64,000 bases of DNA from Toxotes chatareus (taxonomy: Eukaryota; Chordata; Actinopteri; Toxotidae). This document shows positions 1 to 12,400 of this stretch, in pieces. The position numbers were made by a program, and so were the translations under genes. The notes under the pieces are model-generated. The model made no database searches, was not told the DNA's origin, and was given only the letters and a program-made list of their open reading frames with translations. The stretch covers positions 4,906,114 through 4,970,113 of the forward strand of contig CM028892.1 of assembly GCA_016801885.1 (NCBI GenBank), written 5' to 3'. The first letter of the stretch is position 1. The number at the start of each line of letters is the position of its first letter.

Positions 1-286
1 CAAGTAAAGAGTGACTGGGCATGTCCCTTTTAAAGGGGTGATTAAAGAGTAATCTTTAGAATTCAGTTTTTAAAATCCCACTGGAAGGGGTGGAAGGGTT
101 GTTGATGGACGAGACAGTCAATCAACTACAACAGCAGAACCTGTGGGGTCAAATGTAAGGGGGTTACGTTGCAGTGAGGGACCTTGAGAGAACACTGGAT
201 GCTTATCAGTGAAGGAGACTGATGGGAAGAGAAGTAATAGTGTGGATTTTTTTTTTTTGAGGGCCTCTGAAGCGGAGGCAGCCGGC
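1..286 (-). other. map2: map2 3' UTR (partial, runs off left edge)
   Basis: Sequence immediately downstream of the map2 stop codon on the minus strand. No AATAAA or ATTAAA signal is visible here in minus orientation, so the 3' UTR continues beyond the window. An oligo-A tract (poly-T on the plus strand, about 248-258) lies near the stop. Confidence 0.7.
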
Positions 287-496
287 TCATAAGCCCTGCT
301 TGGCCAGGGCAGCGGTGACATCCTGGGCCAGCGTGGAGAGCTGTGGCGACTCCAGGAGGTTGATGCTGCCGGCAGAGGACAGGCGAGGGGAGGTGCCCCC
401 CGTCTCGACCCCAGGGGAGTGGGTGACGATGATTTCTGCGCCGTGGTCCACTCGAGCTTTGGCTGCTTCCCGGAAGCTCAGCTTGTGGCTCTCAAT
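287..496 (-). CDS. map2: map2 last coding exon: pseudo-repeat and C-terminal tail
   Basis: Seventy codons including the TGA stop at 287-289. It begins after a CAG acceptor (497-499) with ATT GAG AGC CAC AAG. It encodes the post-repeat segment (KLSFREAAKARVDHGAE, human MAP2 KLNFREHAKARVDHGAE), then the conserved tail with SSAGSINLLESPQL and the terminal ALAKQGL. The tail is a hallmark of MAP2/tau family proteins and flanks the tubulin-binding repeats. Confidence 0.95.
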   Translation of the reverse strand: MESHKLSFREAAKARVDHGAEIIVTHSPGVETGGTSPRLSSAGSINLLESPQLSTLAQDVTAALAKQGL

Positions 497-3400
497 CTGG
501 CGGGTATGGAGAGAGAGTTTAGGTCAGGGTTGTTTTCTCCTCTTTATTTATACAGAAACTGACAGTAACAGAGACTCTGTGTGCACAAGATATCTGCGTG
601 TTTCTTTTTTACCACAACATTCCCCCCTCCGGGAACATGGCTGGTGTTGTCCAGGGAGCCGACCTTGGCATGGGCCTTTTCTTTAAAGTCCAGCTTCACA
701 TTCTCAATACGCACATTACCTCCGCCTGGGAGCAGGACAGCAAGAAAGAGAGGAAAAGCATCAAACCCACGGGGCATCCCTCACCTGCAGGCCAGTGCTT
801 CTCCTAAGCAATGCTCAGGGCAAAGAATCTCTGTCTCTGCAATGCAGTGCATGGAGAGGACACTGTGCTCCAAGACAGCACAAGGACCAGGTTTGACTTA
901 GTAAATGTTGTATATACATTATCATGTAAGGCCAGGGGATATGGCTGAAATCCTACTTTGACACACACATTATTACAGTATGGCAAAGATATGTAAAATC
1001 ATATATAAGATAGTTAATTTGATGCTCAGAGAAATGAAGTGCCATTCCACTTTTATGCAGAAATGTGTAAATGAATAACATAATATCACACAAAAAGCAT
1101 TGTCTCAGGTGCTTTTCCTTTGCCTCTTCTGAGACACAGTTTTGAAATTATTTCTATTGGAGGCAGTTATTTCATTTGAAGGTCCACTATATTACTGCAG
1201 CTCTGTGTGGTACCTGGCCTGTGGTGGATGTTGGACATAGAGCCACATTTGGAGGTGACGTGGCTCAAGTCGATCTTCTTGCTCTGGATTTGGATCTATG
1301 GGCAGCAGCACATTGCATTTATTAATGTAACGTTCACAAGAAAAGGACAGTGTGGGGAAAATGATGCGCTCTGCAAACACCTTGGAGGGACGGAAGTTAC
1401 ACAAAGTAATGGACATGAAATGAGGAGTAAGATGATATGATATGTTTTCTGGTTAAAAAACAAAACAAAAAGTCGGTATAGAAAAGTGACAAATCAGTCG
1501 TGAGACGACAACATGAATCTGTGAATGAAGAGATGCTGATGTCAGTTCCCTGCAGAGAGCTTGACATGAAAGCAAGCAGCGACAGCACAGACATCAAACA
1601 CATACAGGACACAGGCACTATGTGACGTTAAAGGGAGCAGGTGCTTCAATTAAACCTTATTGTCCATGGGGTAATATGAATTAGTGTGACTACAAACACC
1701 GTTAAAAAATATGGTGACAGTCCTGCATGCAGTAAAATGCTGTGTATGTTGAAAATGTATTGACTATGCAGAGATACCGTATGTTGTGCCCCAGACATAT
1801 TTAAAATATATATATTTCTGGTGCACAATCATATTTGCTTCTGAGGCAGAAAACACAGTTGATAAAGATGAAGACACCCCACAACAACAATGCACACAAC
1901 AACACTTTCATACCTAAATGTACAGGTTTATTAGAATGAGAGAATTCAGAGAGAAGCTTTTGAATGTGTGTGTGTGTTTATGCTTTTCTGCAGAGTCACT
2001 CACGTTTCCTCCTCCTGCTGAGTGCTGGAGTTTGTCCAATGAGCCACATTTAGACTGAACGTGGCTAAAGTCCAGTTTAACGCTTGGAATCATGACCTGG
2101 GAATGACAGGGTGACTTCTTTTATACAAACAGCCAACACTGAAGGCTTTCTAAAACAGGATGGGGGAGCTTAAAAAAAGAGACCCATGTCCCCCTCCCCA
2201 CCTCCCCATCCTGCATAAAATAATCCTGTGAGTGTCCCAATTTTAAATCCACCACCTATCAATCTGTCAGAGCTCAATGTAGCATTTCAATTTCAGATGA
2301 TCTACGACCACAGAAAACAAACGGAAGCCTTTTATTGATGGAGTTTAGTTTTTTATGTGTGGATAAAGGCAGTTGGCCTTGTAGTGCTGAAATCAGTGGA
2401 GTCCTGAACTTGCCCTTCTTTTAAGAAGAGTTGTTATAGCACCCGGAAGCTTTTCTAAAAGAGTTTAATTCCCAAGTGCAACATCCACTATTTCTACAAG
2501 TACTGAAGACATAAATTCCCAAAACAGGCTTACAAGAGTGACGCAGTGAACTTTTCTTCTCGGTTGGCAAAGAAGTAACATGGATGTATTACACTTAAGA
2601 AATAAACCCTTCATTTGCTTGGCAGAAACAAGCCAATGGCAGACAAACAGATGGGTCAACAGATGAAGACATAAAAGTAGCATGAGAGAGTGACACAGCA
2701 GCCCCAGCTGAAAAGAGAAGGAGAGAAAAGAGGAAGAGAAAGGCGTACATACATTGCCTCCTTTGGGCGTGTGCTTCAGATTATCCTTGGAGCCGCACTT
2801 TGACTGAACATGACTGAAGTCCAGCTTCTCGGTTAAAATGTGAACCTAAAACAAAATCGAATATAAAAAAAGAAAGAAAACACTATATGTGCCTCGTTTA
2901 ATTAGGTCAAGTGTGCGATGAGTGATCAATGTGTCTTCACATGCATTTACAGTTAACATGTATTTACATTCACAGTACTTTGTGCTTTTGTGCAGAGATC
3001 TAAGAAGTGATTTTTCTTTTCTGGTGCTCTTGCGCCCCGTTATCGCAGTGCCCCTTTAACGCCGCCCTCATCACTGCTCAGTCAGCACTCTAAGTCGGTA
3101 CAGGGAGAGAGTGTGGGAACCCCGAGCAACCAGTAGGAGTCACTAAAGCAGCAACAGAGATCTGATCCCTCACCGGCTTCAAATATTTTTCAGAGCTGCT
3201 CTGGAGGGAGAAATAATCTAACTGGCCAAGTTAAATCTTGAGATTTAAGCTCAAAGAAAAATTTAAAAGGTGACCAAGGTGGTAATTAATATTACAACAG
3301 ACAAATGATCAAATATGGATATATGTAATATTTGTAACCTCAATGATGCTCATTATTTGTGATTTGACACAATCATTTAAGGTATTTCTGCCTCGTGCAC

Positions 3401-6400
3401 CACTATGTGTTGTTATATAAAACAGAAATAATATAAAAAATACCTAATATCCTATTTTCGATGTGATCACAGACAGAAGTTAAATGAAAAGAGAAAGGGG
3501 TTTAGAGAAAAAAAACACAAGAGTCCTGACAACAAGCCTCTGTCTCTGGTCTACACTGACCTGGATTCTCCTGACAGCTCTTCCTCTAAAGCTAAAACCC
3601 ACACACACACACACACACACTCACACACACACAGACACACACACATATGAATGCACACACTGTTCTTAATATCCATTTCACAGTTTTGTTTCTCTTTTCT
3701 TTCATTTTACTTTGCAGTTACTCTGTGCTGTCCCATCTACAGCTGTTGCAGCACAAACAGCTGCAAGGTCAACCAATGACAAAGCACTGGAACTGAACTC
3801 AGCAAACTAAAATTATACATATTTTGAAGATTTAACACCAGAGCTAAACAGATTATTTAATTAATTCATCAGTCAATTGACAGAAGATTAATCAGCAACT
3901 ATTTCCATGATCAATCATCAATCAATTGACAGCCCTTCTTTAATGTCTTTAATGTCAAAATAAAATGAAATCAAATAAAATACTTTTATGATTATAAAAG
4001 ATGTCAAATAATGTTATCAAATGTAATTTTTTTGGTCAATTTAACATAGAAAATTAAAACATCCACTCTTTAATCTGACACTCCAGTATAACACAGACTG
4101 TGCTCAACAAAACCTGCTGTGCTGCTTCTCAAAGCCATGCGTCACCCAGCTTCATTAAAAATTTCTGCTCCTATGTCACATTTCTCCCCAAAGAGGAGAG
4201 GAGAGCCGGCAAAGTGACAGTGGGTTGCCTCCTCCTCCATATTTCACAGGGGTTAATGAAAAGTCTCACCTCTGTAATACTCTGAGAACATTAAGACTGT
4301 CTGTTGCCTTGGTTATGTGATGAAAAATTTGCAGTCTATCAGTCGGCCACACATCTGTTACAACCCACAGACAAAGACTAGAGGAATAAGACTTTGCCTC
4401 TTTTGACTGCATGAAATCCATGCATTCTTACATTTACATCAAGGGTATTAATTATTATCATTATATGGATAACAGAGGTGAGTGTGTGCATGATGATATT
4501 CTTGGAAGAAAAAGGAAAACTGCAAGGCTGAAGTGACATAAGGTGGAACTTTAACTTAAGAACTGAGTTCTCAGTTAAAAACAGCATCTCTTTGGAACTT
4601 AAAATTTTCATTGCACAATCCTCTTCAGTTCAGCAGGGGCTGCTGGGTAAATCTGGCTCTTTTTGAGGATCTACCAAGAGACTGTTTTGTTTGAAACCCA
4701 AAAAAACAGAAGAGGGAAGAGTGAACCGAGGTGATATTTTCATCCTGTGTCCTTGATACAACTTCTCAATAAGTAATTGCACCCGCTTGCAGTTATTATT
4801 AGTCAGAGCCGGAGGGAAACTCTTGCAACGGTAATGACGAAAGCAGTTCCCCCGGGGAAATGATCCTGCAGGTTGACTGCTCCGTGGAGGTATTCTTGGA
4901 ATATTCTTGGGAGCATGGCTGTTTAAAATCTCATTATTTTAGAAAAGACCAACACGTGACGTTTGTGGTAGAGCTGAAGCTTTTTCCAGCAGGGAGAAAT
5001 TTGGGAAAAGGTAAGAAGAAGAGAGACAAAGAGACAGTCAGGGGAAGAGGCCAGAGGCAGCCGATGACGGTTGATCCAGACTGACGGAGATGACAGCAGA
5101 CAGGGAGAGGGCAAAGGACAGTCAGAGGAAGCAGACAGACAGTGACGGCACGGCAGGGGTTTAGAGGCAGGGCAGTCAGTGAGTGAAAATGGAGATGTGG
5201 AGAGAAATATTTGAGCATTTTACAACATTTCTACAAGTCAGAAAGAAAAAAGGAGGTAGAGGAGGGGAATAAAGGAAAGGAAAACCACTGCTTAAACTCT
5301 CAGTTTCTGTCTCTTTTTAGAGAAGCTGTTCCAGCAGTTAATTTGCTGTGGAATCACAAACCCACCAGAAAGGTCCAGCAATAACAAAACAGTCAGGACA
5401 GATGAAAATTTAAACTGCTCTAAGTACAAATTAACAGTCAACAGCTACAAATAACTACAGGTAGCCAAGGTTTCAAGAATAAAGAGAAATAATTTGAAGA
5501 AATGATACTGTTAGAATTTAAGTGTAATAATACTATCAGTCTTGCTTTATTTGCAGTACTAGTGGGAGATGGTATCAAAAAACAACTGACTATTTAGCCT
5601 TATTCAGACAAATTACAAATCTTTTTCTTAAGGTGTACAATATGACTTTATCCTTTTCTGCCCTCTTGTGGCACAATTAGGTAAATGTTTGAAATGTGTG
5701 TCTTTCTGTGTGCTGTAAAGATTTCTTGCCAGAGTGACAACATTTTGCAGAATGAAGACTTGTGTTGCCACCATGTGTTGTGAACCTGGGTTTATGTGAT
5801 TCCATACCTGAATAACACTATGACTGTAGTGTTCCAGCAGAGCCCCGTTACCTGTCCGCCTTTCGGCTGATGCTTGAGGTTGGCGGTGGACCCGATCTTG
5901 GACTTCACATTCTTCAGGTCAGGCAGGGGCTGATTGAGAACCTTCAGCTGCCGTTGGGCGGAGGATGGCGACTTGGGTGGGGTTCGGATCACAGCCACCT
6001 TCTTCTCCTGGAGGACGCTGAAGGACTTGGGTGTGTGGCTGCCGGGGGTGCGCGAACCCGGGGTCCGGCAGGAGTAGCTGGGGGGCGTACCAGGAGTGAC
6101 GGCAGAGGAGCCAGGGGTGGAGGCGCCACTACGGACTGATCGAGAACGTGCCGAATCTGTACCTACAGGAGACAGGAGAGGTTGGATTAGGACGAGAAGA
6201 GGAAGAGGGATGTAGGGATAAGAAAAACCCTTCCTAGAGAAAAAGAAAGAAAGAACATTCAAAAGAGAGACAAACACCTCAGACAAGAGGAAAGACAGAC
6301 ACAAAAGATGGACTGGTGTGTGTGTGTGTGTGTGTGATCCTTCATCTACTTCTGATGATGATGATGATGATAATGATGATGATAAAGAAACATAACACTC

Positions 6401-9400
6401 ATGGAGCTGTTAACGCTGCCCTGTTTGCACCAAATCTGCTCAGTTTCCACAAAGCAAACAACCCAGGTCAAACAAGAATGTTTGACAAGGAGCGTGAAAA
6501 CACACACAGGCAGCTGAACTCATTTAATGCTGAAGGCTTGTTGCTGGGATACTGGTGCAGAACCAATAAGACCTTGATGCTTAATAAGAACAAAAGGTAG
6601 CGACCTGTTGTTATGGATCCCACCTGTTCCTCTGCTAAGGTAACTGCAGGTTTAACAAAGCCAAATTTACCACGTTAAAAATACTTCAGTGTTGAATAAC
6701 AAATTTGGAATCAAACATATATAAACTGACTTTTTGAAACTTACAGACACCTTTCAGAATAATGTGTGACCAAGATGAGTGAACAAATGTTTTGTTAATG
6801 GATGATGCTCACTCCTATACAGAGAATAAGTCTGTACGTTGGAGTTAACATAAAAACACTATGTGCTGACAACTAGATGTCATATGTTGTTGATGAGGGT
6901 TTAACAGGAGCTACTGGGTGGTCTACCTGCCATACTAGGGGCTCTTCCAGACCTGCTGTCCGCTCTGGACTCGGTACGGATCGCTTTGGAGAAGAGGAGA
7001 GGCAACAGGACAAGGAGGTGAAGGGAGGTGGGAGGCAGAGAAGAGCAGGGCAGGGTGTGGAGGGCGGCATGAGTTAAGATGTCATAAAGTGAACCAAGTT
7101 AGTGAGTTAGGAGAGTTAATAAAATCAGTGAAAAGGCAATCTGCTGTGTGAGGGAGGCAAACAAGGTGGAACGTGTGCATGTTCTTACAGGTTGGCCTGG
7201 AGGGGGTGCTGTCCTCTTGCTCAGCAGCAGGGATGTGGCGTGTTAGAGACTTGGCCGGCCTGGGGAGGGATGACCTCTTCTCTGGGCTGCGGTATGCTCT
7301 CTCCTGAATTAACACACACACACACACCAAAGAATCAATACCCAGGCTTCATCACATACAGCGTGCATGGACTTTGGTTACAGCTGCCTGTCAATCCCTC
7401 TCTCTTTCATTTTACCTGCTCTGCCCATTTGTTTGGCAGAGGGGACGGGTGGGAGCATGCAGAGGAGGGGCGGGCCTCTCTGAGCTCCGCCTCCACCAGG
7501 GGGCTCCGTTTCAGGCTACAGGCAGAGCCAGGCCGGGGGGGATGGTGATCGGACCCCCGACGCTGCACTGCCATCTTTAACAGAACGGCCCTCGTGGGGC
7601 TCTGGGCCCGAAACCGTGATGAGAGGTGGGAGAGCATGCAGGATAGATGGACCATGTGCAGGCAGGGGTGACAAACAGATGGAGAAATGAAGAAGTGAGA
7701 TGGGATGAAAATAAAATGTGCATATTTATGGTCCACAGGGAAACACATTACATGAAAGTGTATGTTAAATTGTATCATCATATCTATTCCATTTTTAGAA
7801 AGGTTGAATTATTAAGGAAGAAAGAGTTTTGGAACTGTCATCATTTGGGTGATCGCCCAGCACGTGTTTTTTTTAACTGGTAAAATGTGCGTGGCCACTG
7901 CAGTTTGATTTCTTTACTCACAGGTTTTCTCTGGCGAGACTGCTACAGACAGGGATAGAGGCAGGCATGCAAGACAAAATGAATACGCACAGACAGAAAT
8001 AAAAAGATGCAAATGCAAACATGCAGAAAAGAATAAAAGGCAGACAATACTGAGTTTGTCATGCAAACAACAGGCCCCATGATGCAACACAGAGTTGTGT
8101 GGTGAAATATACTGAAAGACAAATGCGACAACTGCTGGCAAGGATGTAGTGCTCCGTAAACTGATGCAACTTCAGAGTACTTGACAAAATTAAACTGGAT
8201 TGAACAGAGGACTGATGCAAGGATTCAATACTGTAGCTTATCATCACCTTGTGTCTTTAATTTTCTCCTATGTTTTAAGATGATAAACTTACTGATGTGC
8301 AGCCAGTCAATATATCACTGAATTTAAATTTAGATACAATAAAAACAACTCATAGTAATTACCCACTATTAATAAATGACAATTATAGCCAATATGAGTG
8401 TGTGTACATGATTGCGTGTGTGTGTGTGTCACAGATGATAGTACTTACAGTGGTTCTCTCCCTGGACTGGTGGGCCACACTGAGGGGCTGATGGCTTTCC
8501 ACACCTGCAAAGAAAACAGTCCTAACTGTAATAATCAATGTACACCAGCAGAGGGAGACATTTCTGAGTGAGAACACATGGTCACACAAACACACACATA
8601 CAGTACACATCCATATGCATTGTGTAGTGTGAACAGACAGTCCAGGCGGGGTTTTTGCTGCAATGTGTTCTAACGACAGACATGTCCCGATGACAGAAAT
8701 CAGATAATCAAAATACTCGCTTCAAAACATTTTTGTCAGTCTCTCTTCACATTCAGACTTTTTCACACCAACTGATCCGAACACACAACTTTGAAGCCAT
8801 TTCCAGCAAACACAGAAAATTGAGCCATAAACCCAAAAAGTAGCTGTTTTCCTCATAAAAATACAAACTACAGCATCAGCGAGCACAAAAAACAACAACA
8901 AACAAATGTGAAAATGAAGCCAAACAGCGGAAAATGCATCATTTTGACGAGGATAAAAATTAAACCACAAAACAAAAGACCAAAGAAAAAGTGTGAAGAC
9001 ATGTTGATGGAGAAAAACATGTTGATGTGGTGTTTTAAAAATGCACATTATATTTGCCAGCTACATTGGACCCGCTTATTTTCTCAAAAAGCCATCAATA
9101 GAGAGAGCCAACATTTTCATTTGTCATTACTATGTTTTTTCTCATTAATGAAGACAACTGACTTTATACAAAAGTCACAGTACCTTTGAGGAAGTTATTA
9201 AAAACGGGTGATTATTGGTACCTAAGTCCTACACAGGGCGCTCAGCACCTTGTGATTATCTCTTGGGCCTCTTAGGTACTTTACTATGGTAACATTTGGT
9301 TTCACTCTCTCTATCCACGGCACTGATTCCTGGTGAAAAGTGTTCACCTGTGGCCTTGCGTCTAGCAGAGCCGTGAAGCAGAGCAGGCCTAGGATGTCTG

Positions 9401-12400
9401 GCTGCCGCTTTGGCTACACTCTTTCGAGACGGAGAACGACTTTGGAGGGCTGACACTTTATTCTGGTCAGCCCTCCTCATGCCTACTGGCAAAAAGGAGA
9501 GACAGGATTATACCAACATGCAAATACCTCAGTTAAATGTACAACAGAGAGGCAAATCTGTGTTTAACATCAAGTTACACAAGTGACAATGTTATTGAAT
9601 AAAAAGTATAAATACAAAAGCACACTGTTAAGAATTAAGTAGATAATTTCTTTTAAGCTGAACAATATTTCTTCCTGAATACAGAATTGAAACCTTTTTT
9701 CTTCTTCATCTCCTCTCTTGGATGGTGGATGGGTACTTTGCGGGACACTTTTCTCTCAGTAGTGCCAGGGTTGGCCCTTCCTCTGCCAGGGGCCCGTTTA
9801 GCGGGTCTGTCCACCACCACAGGTGTACTGCTAGAACTCTGGGTGTGAGGAAGGGCTTCGATTTGCTCAGTCATAATACTTTTGTCATCATCTGCAGTGG
9901 AGAAGGATCAAAAGAGGACTAATTCTCCACATTCATCATTCAGATTTAGCAGCAACAAGCTTTCTGATGCTATCTAGAATTTAATATAAAAACAATAAGT
10001 TAAATATACATTCAATTTAAAAAAATTTTTTTTTTAGAAGTGTTAATTTATTCACTTTACAAGCTCCAGTACCTTGTGAGTCCATCCAGCCACTGTCTGT
10101 ATCTAGGATGGAGATGTCAATGGTGGTTTCATCATCATTAGCTGCCTGACTGGTGTGATGGGGCACATCAGAAGTCTCTTCCACCTCCTGACCAATCTCG
10201 ACGTCTTTCTCCTCCTCCACCTCCCCCATCCTCTTCTCACCCTCCTCTTCCATCATTTTCTCCTCTTTTCCTTCACATATCTCATCAGAGCCCACTTCCT
10301 CCTCATCCTGCTGTTTCTTCTTCTTCCATTCTTCTCTATTGATTTGTGGATCTTCTGCTACTTCATCTTCCCCCATCCCTTCATCTCTACCTCCTTCCTC
10401 AGTTGTCTGTGGCAGCTCGTGGTCAGAGCATGGAGACAAGTGTGAACTGTCTGTCGCCGGCTCTCCGTCGCCACTGTTTTGAGCACTGTGACTCCAGTCA
10501 TCTGCTCCAGACTTGGGGTCATCTTCCAACAGCTGGTCACCTACCATCAGCCTCACCTCCTCTGTCTTTTGCTCTTCCTTTCTGAATTCAGATTGGCCTG
10601 TCTTGGGAAGAACAGGCTCTTCAGCTTCGTCCATTATTTCTTGAGGCTCTTCAGCAATCTCAATATCATCTTCATCCTCTGCTTCCTCCTCTACTTGTGC
10701 TTGAGGTATGATAATGATGGGGGAGGATATTTGTGGCTTTGGTGTTCCTTTTTCCAGAGTCACATCCTGTAACTGGATTTGTGCATCTTTCTCATCTGAG
10801 GGCGTTTTAGTGCTTAAATCCTGAACAGCTTCTGAGGTCTCCTGCTTTTCAATTATTTCTGTTGTTGCAGGTGCACTATGCTCACCTTCAATCTTCTTGT
10901 CATCTTTTTCTTTATTCTCTCCTAAAGACTGAGATGATGCTGAAGGTATGTCTGTGTTTGAAATTTCTGGTTCTTCACTACTTTTTTCTGATTCTTTCAG
11001 TTCAGTTGGCGGAACTTCTTTTTCTGACTCTGGTTGCTTATTATCAATCCCCTCAGACATCAGATCGTTCTCTGCTTTGACCTCTGGTAAGACATCTTTC
11101 CTAGCTTTCTCTCCAGTGTCTTGGCTTTCTGAGGGTGTGTCATCTGGGGACTTGGGTGTGGTGGGTGTCGGGGGAGCCTTGCTTCCAGTTTCGGTAGGTG
11201 TGAAAGTAAAGGAATTGTCTGGTGGGATGGGAGAAGCCTCTCTGGAGGGGTCTTTTTCAACATCTACCTCAGGGATTGCTTGGATCTTTATGTCACCAGG
11301 CAGGCCGGTCTCCAAACGAAACTCAGACAGTCTGTCTTTTGAAGACGTCATTGGGATTCTTAGGCGATCAGGTTTTCCTCCACTTGTCACAGCTCTTTCA
11401 AGGATCAGGGTGCTTTTTACTGGTGAATCTTTCTTCTCAGTTACTGTTTTCTGAGAAATCTCAGATGTAGTCCCTTTGTGATCTGGTTGCTGGAATCCCT
11501 TGTGAACAGCTTCAGCTTCTATGGCCCCAAGCTCTTCTTCAACTTCTCCCTCCACAGAAGGGAAACGCTGGTGTGGAGAGTCCCCAGGACTGGGTACATC
11601 AGCAGGAGAAGGCATGGGCCCTGAGTACTCGCTGAAAACACAGTAGCCCAGGTCCTCCAGCTGTCTTTCCCTACCCACCACTAGTGAGGTCTGATCTCCC
11701 AAGGCAAGCTTGGCCAAAGAATTCCCCACCAGAGCTGACACATCAGCAGGCACTGACTTTCGTCTCATGTGGTCAACCTCTCTCCTCTCTAGTGATGGCT
11801 GAGGCAGGGCTCCAGCCAGGTCCAACATCTCAGAAAGGTTGCTTGCTTGCTCAAAACTGGAACTGTGCGTGTCAGAAGGGCGAGGAGTTTCTGCTTTGGA
11901 AGGCAAATCCTCCGCTGATTCAGTGGAAGTTGGGGTAATGGAGACAGCTGGTGGAAACTTGGGTTTATCACTCTCCACGGATGGCGTCGAAGGGTTAACT
12001 TCAGATTCATCAAAACTTCCACTGATTGGACACAAGCTTTCTGAGAAGGTCCTTGACTTCTCTTCCTTTGTTGTCTGTCCTGCTGAGGATCCAACAGTAA
12101 TGTTCAAGGAGAGGCTTCTCTGTTCTAATGACATCTTACCAGGAGATCCCCTCACTTTCTTCTCTTGTTGCTCCTCTAGCTTCTGCATAGAGCCTTCAGT
12201 TTCCCCACATAACTTTGTCTCAGCTGCTGTGCTGAGTTCATAATAGCTCTGAGTTTGTGGTGACTCCTCCTCTTTGTGGCTTTTTGAGGATGTCTCAAAG
12301 TAGGCTGCTGCTCCTGGTTCATGTTCTACAAGCATTTCTGATGTGGCTTTCAACTCTGTACCATGTTCTAGACTTGATTTGACTGTTTCTTGTCTTTGGA

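Larger units (their letters stand above)
2846..5851 (-). other. map2 intron before R2a (about 3 kb)
   Basis: No coding exon recognised. It contains an imperfect CA microsatellite near 3598-3656, a diverged copy of an AT-rich dispersed repeat (about 3840-3960), and otherwise unremarkable AT-rich sequence. Confidence 0.7.
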
